From positions 220,229 to 284,228 of the forward strand of contig DAOMOK010000008.1 in assembly GCA_035444285.1 (NCBI GenBank): 64,000 nt of DNA. Direction: 5' to 3'. The notes beneath the pieces were generated by a model. It worked only from the letters and a program-made list of their open reading frames with translations. It was not told the origin of the DNA and searched no databases. This document shows positions 24,813-32,558 of this stretch, piece after piece. Positions within the stretch are counted from its first letter, which is position 1; each line of letters opens with the position of its first letter. The position numbers were made by a program, and so were the translations under genes. Source of the stretch: CAADGU01 sp035444285 (GTDB lineage: Bacteria > Chloroflexota > Anaerolineae > Promineifilales > Promineifilaceae).

Positions 24813-25681
24813 CAATGACCCTCTTCTACCCCAAACAGGCCCGACGGCCGTACCAACAGCACCACCGCCATCACCGCAAAAATCAGGAAGAGGGAAAACT
24901 CCGGCAGCCGCGCCTTGCCAAACGTGTCCGTCAGGCCGATGAGCAGCGCGCCCACAAACGCGCCGCGCAGCGACCCCAACCCGCCAACCACGACGACGAC
25001 CACCGTCAAGATCAATATCTCAAAATCCAGTCCGGGGTAAAGGGTGGTAATGGGCGCGCCCAGGACGCCCGCCAGCGCCGCCAACGCCACGCCTGCGGCA
25101 AAGGTGGCGGCAAACACACGCTGCACATCAATGCCCAACCCGCTAACCATCTGCGGATGGGTGACGCCAGCGCGGAGGATGGCCCCCCAACGGGTGCGCC
25201 CCAGGAAAAGGGCGAGGGCCAGCGCCAGCAGCAAACCAATAGCAATAATCGCCAGCCGGTAGAGGGGGAATTGTAGGCCAAAGAGGGGGACAGCAGCCGT
25301 GAGAAAAACGGGCGGCGACACGGTTTGGGTATACGCGCCCCAGCGCCATTCGGCCAGGTCAGACAAAACCAGGGCTACGCCAAAGGTGAGCAGCACTTGT
25401 TGCAGTTGATGTTGACGGCCGTAGCGCCCCCGCAGCAAAAATCGTTCCACCAGCCAACCCATTAGGCCCACCAACAGCGGCGTGAGGATGAGGGCGGGCC
25501 AGAAAGCATTCCACTGGGTCACGGCCGTCAGCCCCACATACCCACCCACCAGATAAAACGCGCCATGACTCAGGTTAATCACCCGCATCTGCCCAAAAAT
25601 CAACGACAAACCCGCCGCCATGATAAACAGCAGCATACTGGCGACCAACCCATTGAGCAGTTGCAGCAAGAAGTTATCCAT
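24812..25681 (-). CDS. livH: ABC transporter permease, branched-chain amino acid type (LivH-like)
   Basis: The 289-residue integral membrane protein starts MDNFLLQLLNGLVASMLLFI and has the LivH signature GLSLIFGQMRVINLSHGAFY, then LRGRYGRQHQLQQVLLTFGV and a C-terminal VVVVVGGLGSLRGAFVGALL. It forms the membrane channel with LivM. The ATG is directly adjacent to the 21-bp minisatellite that fills the gap to livK, so the leader of livH consists of repeat units; only GAGAATGAT lies near the start, a weak ribosome site. Confidence 0.9.
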   Translation of the reverse strand: MDNFLLQLLNGLVASMLLFIMAAGLSLIFGQMRVINLSHGAFYLVGGYVGLTAVTQWNAFWPALILTPLLVGLMGWLVERFLLRGRYGRQHQLQQVLLTFGVALVLSDLAEWRWGAYTQTVSPPVFLTAAVPLFGLQFPLYRLAIIAIGLLLALALALFLGRTRWGAILRAGVTHPQMVSGLGIDVQRVFAATFAAGVALAALAGVLGAPITTLYPGLDFEILILTVVVVVVGGLGSLRGAFVGALLIGLTDTFGKARLPEFSLFLIFAVMAVVLLVRPSGLFGVEEGH

Positions 25682-25682
25682 A

Positions 25683-25850
25683 TCATTCTCGGAGGTTGCA
25701 AAGTCATTCCCGGAGGTTGCAAAGTCATTCCCGGAGGTTACAAAGTCATTGCCGGAGGCTGCAAAGTCATTCCCGGAGGTTACAAAGTCATTGCCGGAGG
25801 CTGCAAAGTCATTGCCGGAGGCTGCAATGCCATTTCCAGAGGCTACAATG
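25683..25850. repeat. Minisatellite: eight 21-bp tandem repeats between livK and livH
   Basis: Eight contiguous units follow TCATTCCCGGAGGTTGCAAAG with changes mostly at positions 7, 14 and 16; a decayed ninth unit runs to 25870. The array fills nearly the whole gap between the livK stop and the livH start. The minus-strand unit begins GGAATGA, which is shared with the unrelated-looking 21-bp array at 12493. Confidence 0.95.
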
Positions 25851-25872
25851 CCATTTTGGGCCTGATAGTCGC

Positions 25873-27096
25873 CTAGCCCATCGAATCGTCGCCGGGGTCT
25901 ATGATGGGGCCGAGGTTTTCCAGGATGACATTGCGCAATGTGCCGTCCACCGGCTGCACTTCGCGGGCATACATGTTGTGTTCGGGGGCCTGCGAATGGG
26001 CGTCCAGACGGAAGGGGCCGCGTGGGCTGTCAAATTGGATGCCATCCAGGGCGGCAATGAGTTGGTTTACGGCCGTGTCTCCCGCTGTGCGCGTCAACAT
26101 CTCGTCAATGACACGGGCGGTATCGTACCCCTGCACGGCAAACACATCGGCGTCACGGCCGGCGAAGGCATGGAAATCTGTCTTGAATTGGGCATTTTGT
26201 GGATTGTCCAGCACGTATGACCAGAAGAGTGTGCTTTTCACGCCCAGGGCGGCATTTCCCTGCTCCGGCAGCACATCCTCTTCTACAATAAATCCCGCCC
26301 CGGTGAGTGGTATCCGCTGCGCCAGCCCAAAATCGTGATAAGCCTTGACAAAGGTGACGGCGGCGCTGCCGCTGTAGAAGGCATAAATCAGGTCTGCGCC
26401 TGTAGCTGCCAGTTCGGCCATAAAGGGGGCCGGGTCACCCATGTTGGGGAAAGGGGTGCGCTGTACGGCCACTACTTCCCCGCCCGCCGCCGTGAAGCTG
26501 TGGGTGAAGCTGGTGACATTGTTTTCACCGGCAGCATAGTCGGGCACGCTGATCACGGCCGTGCGCCCCACATTTTGCGCCGCCCAGGTACCCATGGCGT
26601 GGGGGGCCATCCAGTTGGTGAAAGAAGTGCGCCAGATGTAAGGCGTTTTGGCGGCGCGGCTGTGGGCATTTGACCCGGCGTTGGAACAGAGGCAAAGTAT
26701 CTGATTGTCGTGAAAATAATCTCGCAGCCCGGCCAATACGCCCGAACTGACGATGCCGGTGACAAAGGCCACTTCGTCTTGCTCCACCAGCCGCCGCACT
26801 TTTTGTTGGGCCACATCGGGGTTGATTTCGGTATCGGCGGTGATCAATTCAATCGGACGGCCGGCTATCTCGTTACCCAATGCCTGAAAATAGAGCCGCA
26901 TCCCCTGGGTGATGCTCTCGCCCAATACGGCGTAGATGCCGGAGTAAGGCAGCAAGACGCCGATTTTGAGCGGATTGGTGGCGCTGCTGCTGCGGCAGGC
27001 GCTGAGAATGCCGGGCAGAGAAAGGGCAACGGCCGTGCCCCCCGCTGCCTGTAAAAACTGCCGCCGCGAAAGGGCGGCCACGTTTTCCCTGTTCAT
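25873..27096 (-). CDS. livK: Substrate-binding lipoprotein of the branched-chain amino acid ABC system (LivK-like, Tat signal)
   Basis: The 407-residue protein carries a twin-arginine signal (SRRQFLQAAGG) that ends in a lipobox LSAC with Cys34, so it is probably exported folded and lipid-anchored. The mature part is a type I periplasmic-binding fold: LKIGVLLPYSGIYAVLGESI, AGRPIELITADTEINPDVAQ, EDEVAFVTGIVSSGVLAGL-like loop and SVPDYAAGENNVTSF. Ligands of this family include branched-chain amino acids, amides and urea. It is the first gene of livK-H-M-G. GGAG lies 8 bases before the ATG. Confidence 0.9.
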   Translation of the reverse strand: MNRENVAALSRRQFLQAAGGTAVALSLPGILSACRSSSATNPLKIGVLLPYSGIYAVLGESITQGMRLYFQALGNEIAGRPIELITADTEINPDVAQQKVRRLVEQDEVAFVTGIVSSGVLAGLRDYFHDNQILCLCSNAGSNAHSRAAKTPYIWRTSFTNWMAPHAMGTWAAQNVGRTAVISVPDYAAGENNVTSFTHSFTAAGGEVVAVQRTPFPNMGDPAPFMAELAATGADLIYAFYSGSAAVTFVKAYHDFGLAQRIPLTGAGFIVEEDVLPEQGNAALGVKSTLFWSYVLDNPQNAQFKTDFHAFAGRDADVFAVQGYDTARVIDEMLTRTAGDTAVNQLIAALDGIQFDSPRGPFRLDAHSQAPEHNMYAREVQPVDGTLRNVILENLGPIIDPGDDSMG

Positions 27097-27168
27097 ATTC
27101 TTCTCCTTACGTCATCTATGTGAATAACCACGAATTCGTGTTCATTGGTGTAATTCGTGACGAAAACT

Positions 27169-28395
27169 TTATTCATCAGGCGACGGCCGTGCCACTTTTT
27201 CATCAAAAAAGGCCGCTACCCGTTCCATAAAAAGTGTCCAACCCATATCGTAAAAAAAGTGGCCCTGGTCGTCATATTGATACAAGGTGGCCTCTTTCCC
27301 GGCAGCTTGTAGGGCTGCATACAATTTGTCTGACCATTCCGGCGGCGTTTCCACCCACTCTTGTCCGTCAGCCAGGCCAACGTGAATTTGTACAGGGGCG
27401 GTAATGTGTGACAGATGGTAATAGGGCGCAAATCGTTGCAAGGCGGTAGGGTTGACGGCCGTTTCCCGATAAGCCGCCACCACTTCCGCTGCCAGATCGG
27501 GTGGAATTACTTCGCCCGGATTGCACCTGTCCCCTTCTGGTTCTGACTGCTCCGGCAGGCAGCCCGGCCCCCAGCGGCTAACCAGGTCAGCGTCATCGGC
27601 GCTGTTGGGCGCATACAGCACCGCCGCCTGCACCCTATCATCCACTACCAATACTTTGGTGATTATGCCCCCGCCCATGCTATGTCCCCATAATCCCACC
27701 CGGTTGGTATCTGCCTGAGGTAAGGAGGGCAGGGCGCTGAGCAAATTGAGCACATCTACCACCAGCCCGGTGTGAAACAGGCTGAGGCCCACGTCCGATT
27801 GACCCCAACTGCGCAAATCGGGGGCGATGGTCAGGTAGCCGCGCGCGTTCAGATATTCAGCCGCCTGCCAGGTGCCCCATCCAGACCAATAATCTTTCCG
27901 GTCATAATAGCCATGCAGCATAATAATGACTGGGAATGGCCCCGCGCCCGGCGGCGTCTGCATAATACCGGTGATGGTCAGGCCATCACTGGGGTAGGCG
28001 ATGTAATGGCGGGTGAACGTGGCCGTTTCGGTTAGCACGGCCTGTATCCGAATTTGACCAGGGGGATAGTTGCGCTCGCGCAGGCCATCTAGCGTGTAAG
28101 CAGAAAGGAGGTCGGGGGTGACGGTGGGGGCAGGCGTCGGTGGCGCCGGTGTCGGTGGGTTGATGGTTGGTGGCATTGGCGTGGCGGTGGCAACGGCCGT
28201 GGCGGTGTGGGTGGGTGGGGGTGTGGCTACGGCCGTGTGGGGCTGGGTGGTTGGTGTGCGCGTGTGGGCAACGGCCGTAGGCGTCGTTACCACAGGCGTT
28301 CCGACGGTAACACAGGCTGTATGCCAGAAACCAATCCAGAGAAGAAATAGCAGCCAGCGCCAACGAGGATGTATCATCAGTACGATTGTGTTCAT
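27169..28395 (-). CDS. Secreted alpha/beta hydrolase lipoprotein with Pro/Thr linker
   Basis: The 408-residue protein has a signal segment (WRWLLFLLWIGFWHTAC) with a likely lipid-anchored Cys, a 65-residue Thr/Pro/Ala linker with repeated TPT motifs, and an alpha/beta hydrolase domain from about residue 120. Key points are the oxyanion loop VIIMLHGYYDRKDYW, the nucleophile in VGLWGHSMGGGI, and the His in DDQGHFFYDMG. The family covers dienelactone hydrolases, esterases and peptidases, so the substrate is open. ATG at 28395 is used since upstream in-frame codons precede the signal peptide. It faces the CBS gene divergently. Confidence 0.8.
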   Translation of the reverse strand: MNTIVLMIHPRWRWLLFLLWIGFWHTACVTVGTPVVTTPTAVAHTRTPTTQPHTAVATPPPTHTATAVATATPMPPTINPPTPAPPTPAPTVTPDLLSAYTLDGLRERNYPPGQIRIQAVLTETATFTRHYIAYPSDGLTITGIMQTPPGAGPFPVIIMLHGYYDRKDYWSGWGTWQAAEYLNARGYLTIAPDLRSWGQSDVGLSLFHTGLVVDVLNLLSALPSLPQADTNRVGLWGHSMGGGIITKVLVVDDRVQAAVLYAPNSADDADLVSRWGPGCLPEQSEPEGDRCNPGEVIPPDLAAEVVAAYRETAVNPTALQRFAPYYHLSHITAPVQIHVGLADGQEWVETPPEWSDKLYAALQAAGKEATLYQYDDQGHFFYDMGWTLFMERVAAFFDEKVARPSPDE

Positions 28396-28525
28396 TTTTT
28401 GCTGATTGGCAACTGTCCGTTGGCGGCCTGGCGGCGGTTGGTTTAATGACATTCCTCAGTTTTCGCCAGGCAAAGAGGTCGGTATAATGTCACCTGTTGG
28501 CAGCGGTTTCCCAATATGGATAAAT

Positions 28526-28556
28526 CTAACAGGTGTGAAGAATCCTGTCAGGTTTG
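28526..28556. repeat. Degenerate copy of the GACCTGTCAGGTTT hairpin repeat
   Basis: AACAGGTGTG and CCTGTCAGGTTTG form an imperfect inverted repeat just upstream of the CBS-domain gene. It is related to the copies at 23690, 32448 and 41604. Confidence 0.5.
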
Positions 28557-28571
28557 AAAAAAAGGTTCATT

Positions 28572-29006
28572 ATGAAAATTAGCAATATCCTCATGACAAA
28601 AAGGCATCAATTGATCACGGTGCAGCCAGAACAAACGGTGTCTGAAGTGGTGGCCTTGTTCCGCGCCCACAATATTGGGGCGCTGCCGGTGGTCACGGCT
28701 GACGGCCGTCTGGCAGGTATCCTCTCCGAGCGTGACATTGTGCGTCGTTTGCCCGAATTCGAGCAAATTCTGGCGACGCCGGTACAGGCATTGATGACCA
28801 GCCAGGTGATCACGGCCGTGCCCGAAGATGACCTGATGTCCGTAGCCCACACCATGACCGAACGCCGCATTCGCCATTTGCCGGTGCTGGAAGACGGCCG
28901 TCTCATCGGCATCATCTCCATCGGCGACGTCCTCAAAGCCCAACGCGACCAATATCGCGGCGAAATTGATACTTTAGAAACACAATTGCTGGCCGATAAA
29001 TCGTAA
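28572..29006 (+). CDS. Tandem CBS-domain protein
   Basis: The 144-residue protein consists of two CBS motifs forming one Bateman module: MKISNILMTKRHQLITVQPE with ALPVVTADGRLAGILSERDI, and ALMTSQVITAVPEDDLMSVA with HLPVLEDGRLIGIISIGDVL. Such stand-alone pairs bind adenine nucleotides and signal energy state to partner proteins. No partner domain is present. The ATG at 28572 is used (AAAGG in front); one 18 bases upstream is less well placed. The stop runs into an ACCGTAA word array shared with the next gene. Confidence 0.9.
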   Translation: MKISNILMTKRHQLITVQPEQTVSEVVALFRAHNIGALPVVTADGRLAGILSERDIVRRLPEFEQILATPVQALMTSQVITAVPEDDLMSVAHTMTERRIRHLPVLEDGRLIGIISIGDVLKAQRDQYRGEIDTLETQLLADKS

Positions 29007-29068
29007 ACCGTAATCCGTGAACCGTAAACCGAAAACGGATTACGGGCTTTGGATAACGGATTACGGGC
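29004..29068. repeat. Slipped word array (CGTAAACCGTAATCCGTG / GGATTACGGGCTTTGGATAAC)
   Basis: Rightward ACCGTAAWCCGT words face CGGATTACGGG words, so the block can fold on itself between the CBS and reductase genes. Its reading in one frame (ITDYGL) would falsely lengthen the reductase. Confidence 0.7.
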
Positions 29069-29085
29069 TAATGAAGGAGCAACCT

Positions 29086-30483
29086 ATGTCCCCTACTGGA
29101 ACCCCAGAATCCCCCTTGCGCGTGGCTGTTATTGGCGCTGGCCCTGCCGGGTTTTATGCCATTGAACGCCTTTTCAAAGAGAAAAATTTGGTCATTGAGG
29201 CCGATTTATACGACCGCCTACCCACGCCCTATGGATTGGTGCGGGCCGGCGTGGCCCCCGATCATCAAAAGATCAAGTCTGTCACAAAGGTTTTTGATAA
29301 ACTGGCGGCGCAGCCGCAGTTTCACTTTTTTGGCAATGTCATGATCGGGCGTGATGTGCAGGTGGCTGACCTGCGCCGTTTTTACCACGCCATCATCTAC
29401 ACCACCGGCGCGCAAACTGATAAGAACCTGGACATTCCCGGTATTGACCTGCAAAACAGCCATGCCGCTACCGAATTTGTGGCCTGGTACAACGGCCATC
29501 CCGATTATCGTGATCATCAATTTGACCTGTCGCAAGAGCGGGTAGCGGTGGTGGGTATTGGCAATGTGGCAGTGGATGTGGCCCGTATTTTGTGCCGGAC
29601 GCCGGAAGAACTGATGGAAACGGATATTGCTGAACACGCCCTGGAGGCGCTGCGTCACAGCCAGGTGAAAGAAGTGTATATGCTAGGGCGGCGTGGCGTG
29701 GCGCAGGCCGCCTTTACCACAGCCGAGATCAAAGAATTGGGGGAAATGGCGGGCGCTCATGTGACGGTACCGCCGGCCGAAGCGGAATTAGACCCCGTCA
29801 GCCAGGATTCGTTGGCGGAAGCTGACCGGGGTACGGTGCGCAAAATTGAGATTGTGCAGGAGTATGCCGGACGGCCGTGTTCAGGCAAACCACGCTGCCT
29901 GACCATCCGTTTCCTGGTGTCGCCGGTGGAGCTAATAGGGGATGCGGACGGCCGTGTCTGTGCCATGCGCCTGGTACACAACGAATTGTATAAAACCGAA
30001 TCGGGTTCCATCCGCTCACGGGCAACCGACCGGTATGAGGAAATCCCGGTAGGCCTGGTTTTTCGTTCTATTGGTTACGATGGCGTGCCCATTCCCGGTG
30101 TGCCATTCCACGAACGGTGGGGTGTTATCTTGAATGAAGCAGGGCGGGTAATTGACCCACAGAGTAACCAGCCGGTGCCAGGCGAGTATACGGCGGGTTG
30201 GATCAAACGTGGCCCCTCCGGTGTTATCGGCACAAATAAACCGGACGCCATCGAAACCGTGGAATGTTTGCTGGCGGATGTGCAGGCGGGCAAGATGTTG
30301 TCGCCGGAATTGCCGACATTTACGGCCGTGCAAGCCTTCATTCAAGAGCGTCAGCCTCGTTATGTGACTTATGAAGATTGGCTGCGTCTGAATGAACTGG
30401 AAGAAGTCAAAGGCGCAGAATGCGGCCGGCCTCGCCTCAAATTCACCCGTGTTGAAGAGATGTTGGCAGCATTAGGGAAGTAA
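29086..30483 (+). CDS. Ferredoxin/adrenodoxin-NADP+ reductase (FprA type)
   Basis: The 465-residue flavoprotein transfers electrons between NADP(H) and ferredoxin. The FAD loop is VAVIGAGPAGFYAIERLF, followed by the adrenodoxin-reductase pattern YDRLPTPYGLVRAGVAPDHQ and KSVTKVFDKL; the NADP loop is RVAVVGIGNVAVDVARIL and the C-terminal GWIKRGPSGVIGTNKPDA. All are intact. ATG at 29086 is chosen because AAGGAG stands 7 bases ahead; two upstream in-frame ATGs lie in the word array or in the ribosome site itself. The redox partner is not in the window. Confidence 0.93.
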   Translation: MSPTGTPESPLRVAVIGAGPAGFYAIERLFKEKNLVIEADLYDRLPTPYGLVRAGVAPDHQKIKSVTKVFDKLAAQPQFHFFGNVMIGRDVQVADLRRFYHAIIYTTGAQTDKNLDIPGIDLQNSHAATEFVAWYNGHPDYRDHQFDLSQERVAVVGIGNVAVDVARILCRTPEELMETDIAEHALEALRHSQVKEVYMLGRRGVAQAAFTTAEIKELGEMAGAHVTVPPAEAELDPVSQDSLAEADRGTVRKIEIVQEYAGRPCSGKPRCLTIRFLVSPVELIGDADGRVCAMRLVHNELYKTESGSIRSRATDRYEEIPVGLVFRSIGYDGVPIPGVPFHERWGVILNEAGRVIDPQSNQPVPGEYTAGWIKRGPSGVIGTNKPDAIETVECLLADVQAGKMLSPELPTFTAVQAFIQERQPRYVTYEDWLRLNELEEVKGAECGRPRLKFTRVEEMLAALGK

Positions 30484-30517
30484 TTGGGTAATTGCCCAAT
30501 TATGCAATTACTCCACA

Positions 30518-31384
30518 ATGGAAGTAACCATCTACACCGACGGCGGCTGCGACCCCAATCCTGGCATTGGCGGTTGGGCGGCTATTCTCACATATGGCGA
30601 ACATGAAAAAGTGCTGACAGGCCATGATCCCACCAGCACCAACAACCGCATGGAACTGACGGCGGCGATTGCGGCATTACGGGCTTTGACACGGCCGTGT
30701 ACCATCACTTTCTACACCGATTCTGAATATCTGCGCAAAGGCATTACTCAATACATTGACAAATGGGCGGCAAAAAAGTGGAAAGATGTGGCCAATGCCG
30801 ACCTGTGGCAGCAGCTTTGGCCGCTGGTGCAAAAGCACCAGATTGATTGGCATTGGGTCAAAGGTCATGCCGGAAACGAATACAACGAACGAGTAGATGT
30901 ATTGGCGCGGCAAGCCCGTCTGGAAATCACCCCCCCAGAAGAAATTGATCCCCATATGCCCCGACTCTACCTGCGCGCTTCCTGCAAAGGCAATCCCGGC
31001 CCTGGCGGTTGGGGTGTGATATTAGAGCAGGACGACGAAACCACCCAGGCCAGCGGCTCTATGCCCCAAGCCACCAACAACCGCATGGAACTGATGGCCG
31101 CCATTGAAGGATTGCTGCTGCTGCCACCGGGCAGCAGTGTGCAAATTTTCACTACCTCAGATTATGTGTATCAGGGAATTACACAGTGGATTCACGGATG
31201 GCGCAAACGCAACTGGCAAAAAAAGGGAGAAACGCCCATCGCCAATGCCGATTTGTGGCAGGCGCTCGATAAGTTAGCGGGTGCGTACTCCATTTGCTGG
31301 ATCAATACCAAAGGGCAGACACTGGCTGGGTTAGAAGAGGCGGGGAGGTTGGCGGTCACGGCCGTGTTGCCCGGTGATCGGTGA
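30518..31384 (+). CDS. Tandem RNase HI protein, second domain catalytically degenerate
   Basis: The 288-residue protein has two RNase HI folds. Domain 1 (about 1-143) keeps all four metal-binding acids: Asp8 (YTDGG), Glu46 (NNRMELTA), Asp68 (YTDSEYL) and Asp127 (NERVDVLA), so it should cut RNA in RNA-DNA hybrids. Domain 2 (about 148-285) keeps the frame (CKGNPGPGGWG, TNNRMELMA, NADLWQAL), but the acids align to Arg153, Glu191, Thr213 and Gly276, so three of four are lost. The second copy is thus probably a binding or scaffold domain. A word array ends the gene (PGDR). Confidence 0.88.
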   Translation: MEVTIYTDGGCDPNPGIGGWAAILTYGEHEKVLTGHDPTSTNNRMELTAAIAALRALTRPCTITFYTDSEYLRKGITQYIDKWAAKKWKDVANADLWQQLWPLVQKHQIDWHWVKGHAGNEYNERVDVLARQARLEITPPEEIDPHMPRLYLRASCKGNPGPGGWGVILEQDDETTQASGSMPQATNNRMELMAAIEGLLLLPPGSSVQIFTTSDYVYQGITQWIHGWRKRNWQKKGETPIANADLWQALDKLAGAYSICWINTKGQTLAGLEEAGRLAVTAVLPGDR

Positions 31385-31448
31385 TCGGTAATCGGTGGGC
31401 CTTCAAAGAAAACCTTCGCGCTCTTCGCGTCCGTCGCAGATTTTTCTG

Positions 31449-31667
31449 TTATGCCGATTCTGCCCGGCGGCAAGTGACGTGCAAAAATCCAAAGTTGCCG
31501 GTCACGGGCGTCAATTCTTGCACTTCTAGCACTTCAAAATCTTCGCCCCCAAACCGCACAAATTCGCCCACCTCCGGCCGTTTGTCCACACTCATAATTG
31601 CCCCTGGATGGGGGCTACCAATCACCACAAAACTGACCTGATAAAATACTTCATCCTCAGCCATCAT
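31449..31667 (-). CDS. Small hypothetical protein
   Basis: I do not recognise this 72-residue protein. CGGAGGG lies about 10 bases before the first of two adjacent ATGs, which supports translation. It looks like a small beta-rich domain: EVFYQVSFVVIGSPHPGAIM, a central VGEFVRFGGEDFEVLEVQEL and GFLHVTCRRAESA. The 'RPEVGEFVRFGGEDFEVLEV' stretch resembles short barrel proteins of unknown role. It lies in the same direction as, but separate from, the CNB gene upstream. Confidence 0.65.
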   Translation of the reverse strand: MMAEDEVFYQVSFVVIGSPHPGAIMSVDKRPEVGEFVRFGGEDFEVLEVQELTPVTGNFGFLHVTCRRAESA

Positions 31668-31744
31668 GTTACTTTATCCCTCCGTTGCATGGAGATGAAA
31701 GATTGCCGCTTGGAAACCCTTGTCTGACTCTAATCTCCCAATCT

Positions 31745-32182
31745 CTATAAATCGGCCAGATTGCGGTGACGCAGCTTAAAGGCTACGTCAATCGCCAGAT
31801 TGCGCATCACCATGAACCCGATGTGGTTGTTGTTATTGCACAAGGCATAAAAAGCCTCACTGTCAATCAGATAAAGTGAAGCGCCTTCATCGGTTGCTTT
31901 GACCGAGGCAGAGCGGTATCCCTGGTCAATCAACGCCAGTTCCCCAATCACTTGCCCCTTGCCCAGCATGATCAACCCGCGGGCATTTTCCAATCCCTGC
32001 ACAAACACATCCACCGACCCGCTGGCGATGACATACATCTCTTTGCCGGTTGTATTTTGCTCAATAATAAGTTCACCCGGTTGCAAGGCCACATGCTGGC
32101 AAATTGCTTCAACCTGCGCCAGTTCTTCGCCGTTAAGGCCGCGAAACAAGTGTACGCGCTTGAGTAATTGGGTAATAGACAT
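31745..32182 (-). CDS. Cyclic nucleotide-binding domain protein
   Basis: The 145-residue protein is almost entirely one Crp/CNB-type domain: LLKRVHLFRGLNGEELAQVE, then LQPGELIIEQNTTGKEMYVI, and the phosphate cassette GELALIDQGYRSASVKA with Glu and Arg at cAMP-contact positions. No helix-turn-helix follows, so it is not a Crp regulator by itself; it may act through protein contacts. The cyclase fragment at the left edge of the window could supply a ligand, but no link is shown. Confidence 0.88.
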   Translation of the reverse strand: MSITQLLKRVHLFRGLNGEELAQVEAICQHVALQPGELIIEQNTTGKEMYVIASGSVDVFVQGLENARGLIMLGKGQVIGELALIDQGYRSASVKATDEGASLYLIDSEAFYALCNNNNHIGFMVMRNLAIDVAFKLRHRNLADL

Positions 32183-32212
32183 GGTTTCCTCCTTTTGCCA
32201 AATTTAGAAAAG

Positions 32213-32288
32213 TTGGGTTGGTTGCTAGTGGCTGGTGCTTGATTGTGACTATTGCCTACCAGCCACCAGCCACCAACAACCAGCTTCA
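32213..32288. repeat. Slipped word array with inverted halves (GGTTGGTTGCTAGTGGCTGG ... CCAGCCACCAGCCACC)
   Basis: The block upstream of the CNB gene folds as a long imperfect hairpin made of GGTTG/GTGGCTGGT words and their complements. It separates the CNB gene from the divergently transcribed tRNA. Confidence 0.7.
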
Positions 32289-32317
32289 TTGTACACGATG
32301 GCCCGCTGAAAATATAG

Positions 32318-32346
32318 TTGACTTTTGTCCATGAGTTGGTAAACTA
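32318..32346 (+). promoter_or_regulatory. Probable promoter of tRNA-Leu
   Basis: A -35 TTGACT (32318-32323) is followed after 17 bp by AACTAT (32341-32346). The mature tRNA begins 13 bp further on, a usual distance for a short 5' leader. The -10 element is weak. Confidence 0.5.
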
Positions 32347-32358
32347 TCGCCTGTTCTG

Positions 32359-32443
<85 letters not shown>

Positions 32444-32447
32444 CCTT

Positions 32448-32486
32448 AGACCTGACAGGTTTGAAAGACCTGTCAGGTCTTTTTTT
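32448..32486 (+). terminator. Rho-independent terminator of tRNA-Leu (GACCTGACAGGT repeat family)
   Basis: AGACCTGACAGGTTTG pairs with AGACCTGTCAGGTCT and is followed by seven T. It is one of the four GACCTGTCAGGT hairpin copies in the window, here clearly placed and built as a terminator. Confidence 0.9.
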
Positions 32487-32558
32487 ATGTTTGAGAAATT
32501 CGGCACAAAAGGTATAATTGCTGCCCAATAAGCTGATTTCAAACAAAGAGGGATTCCC

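Noticed and set aside
25565..26220. Open frames through the 25.7 kb minisatellite
   Set aside because: They are products of the 21-bp period plus antisense of livK; no start signals.
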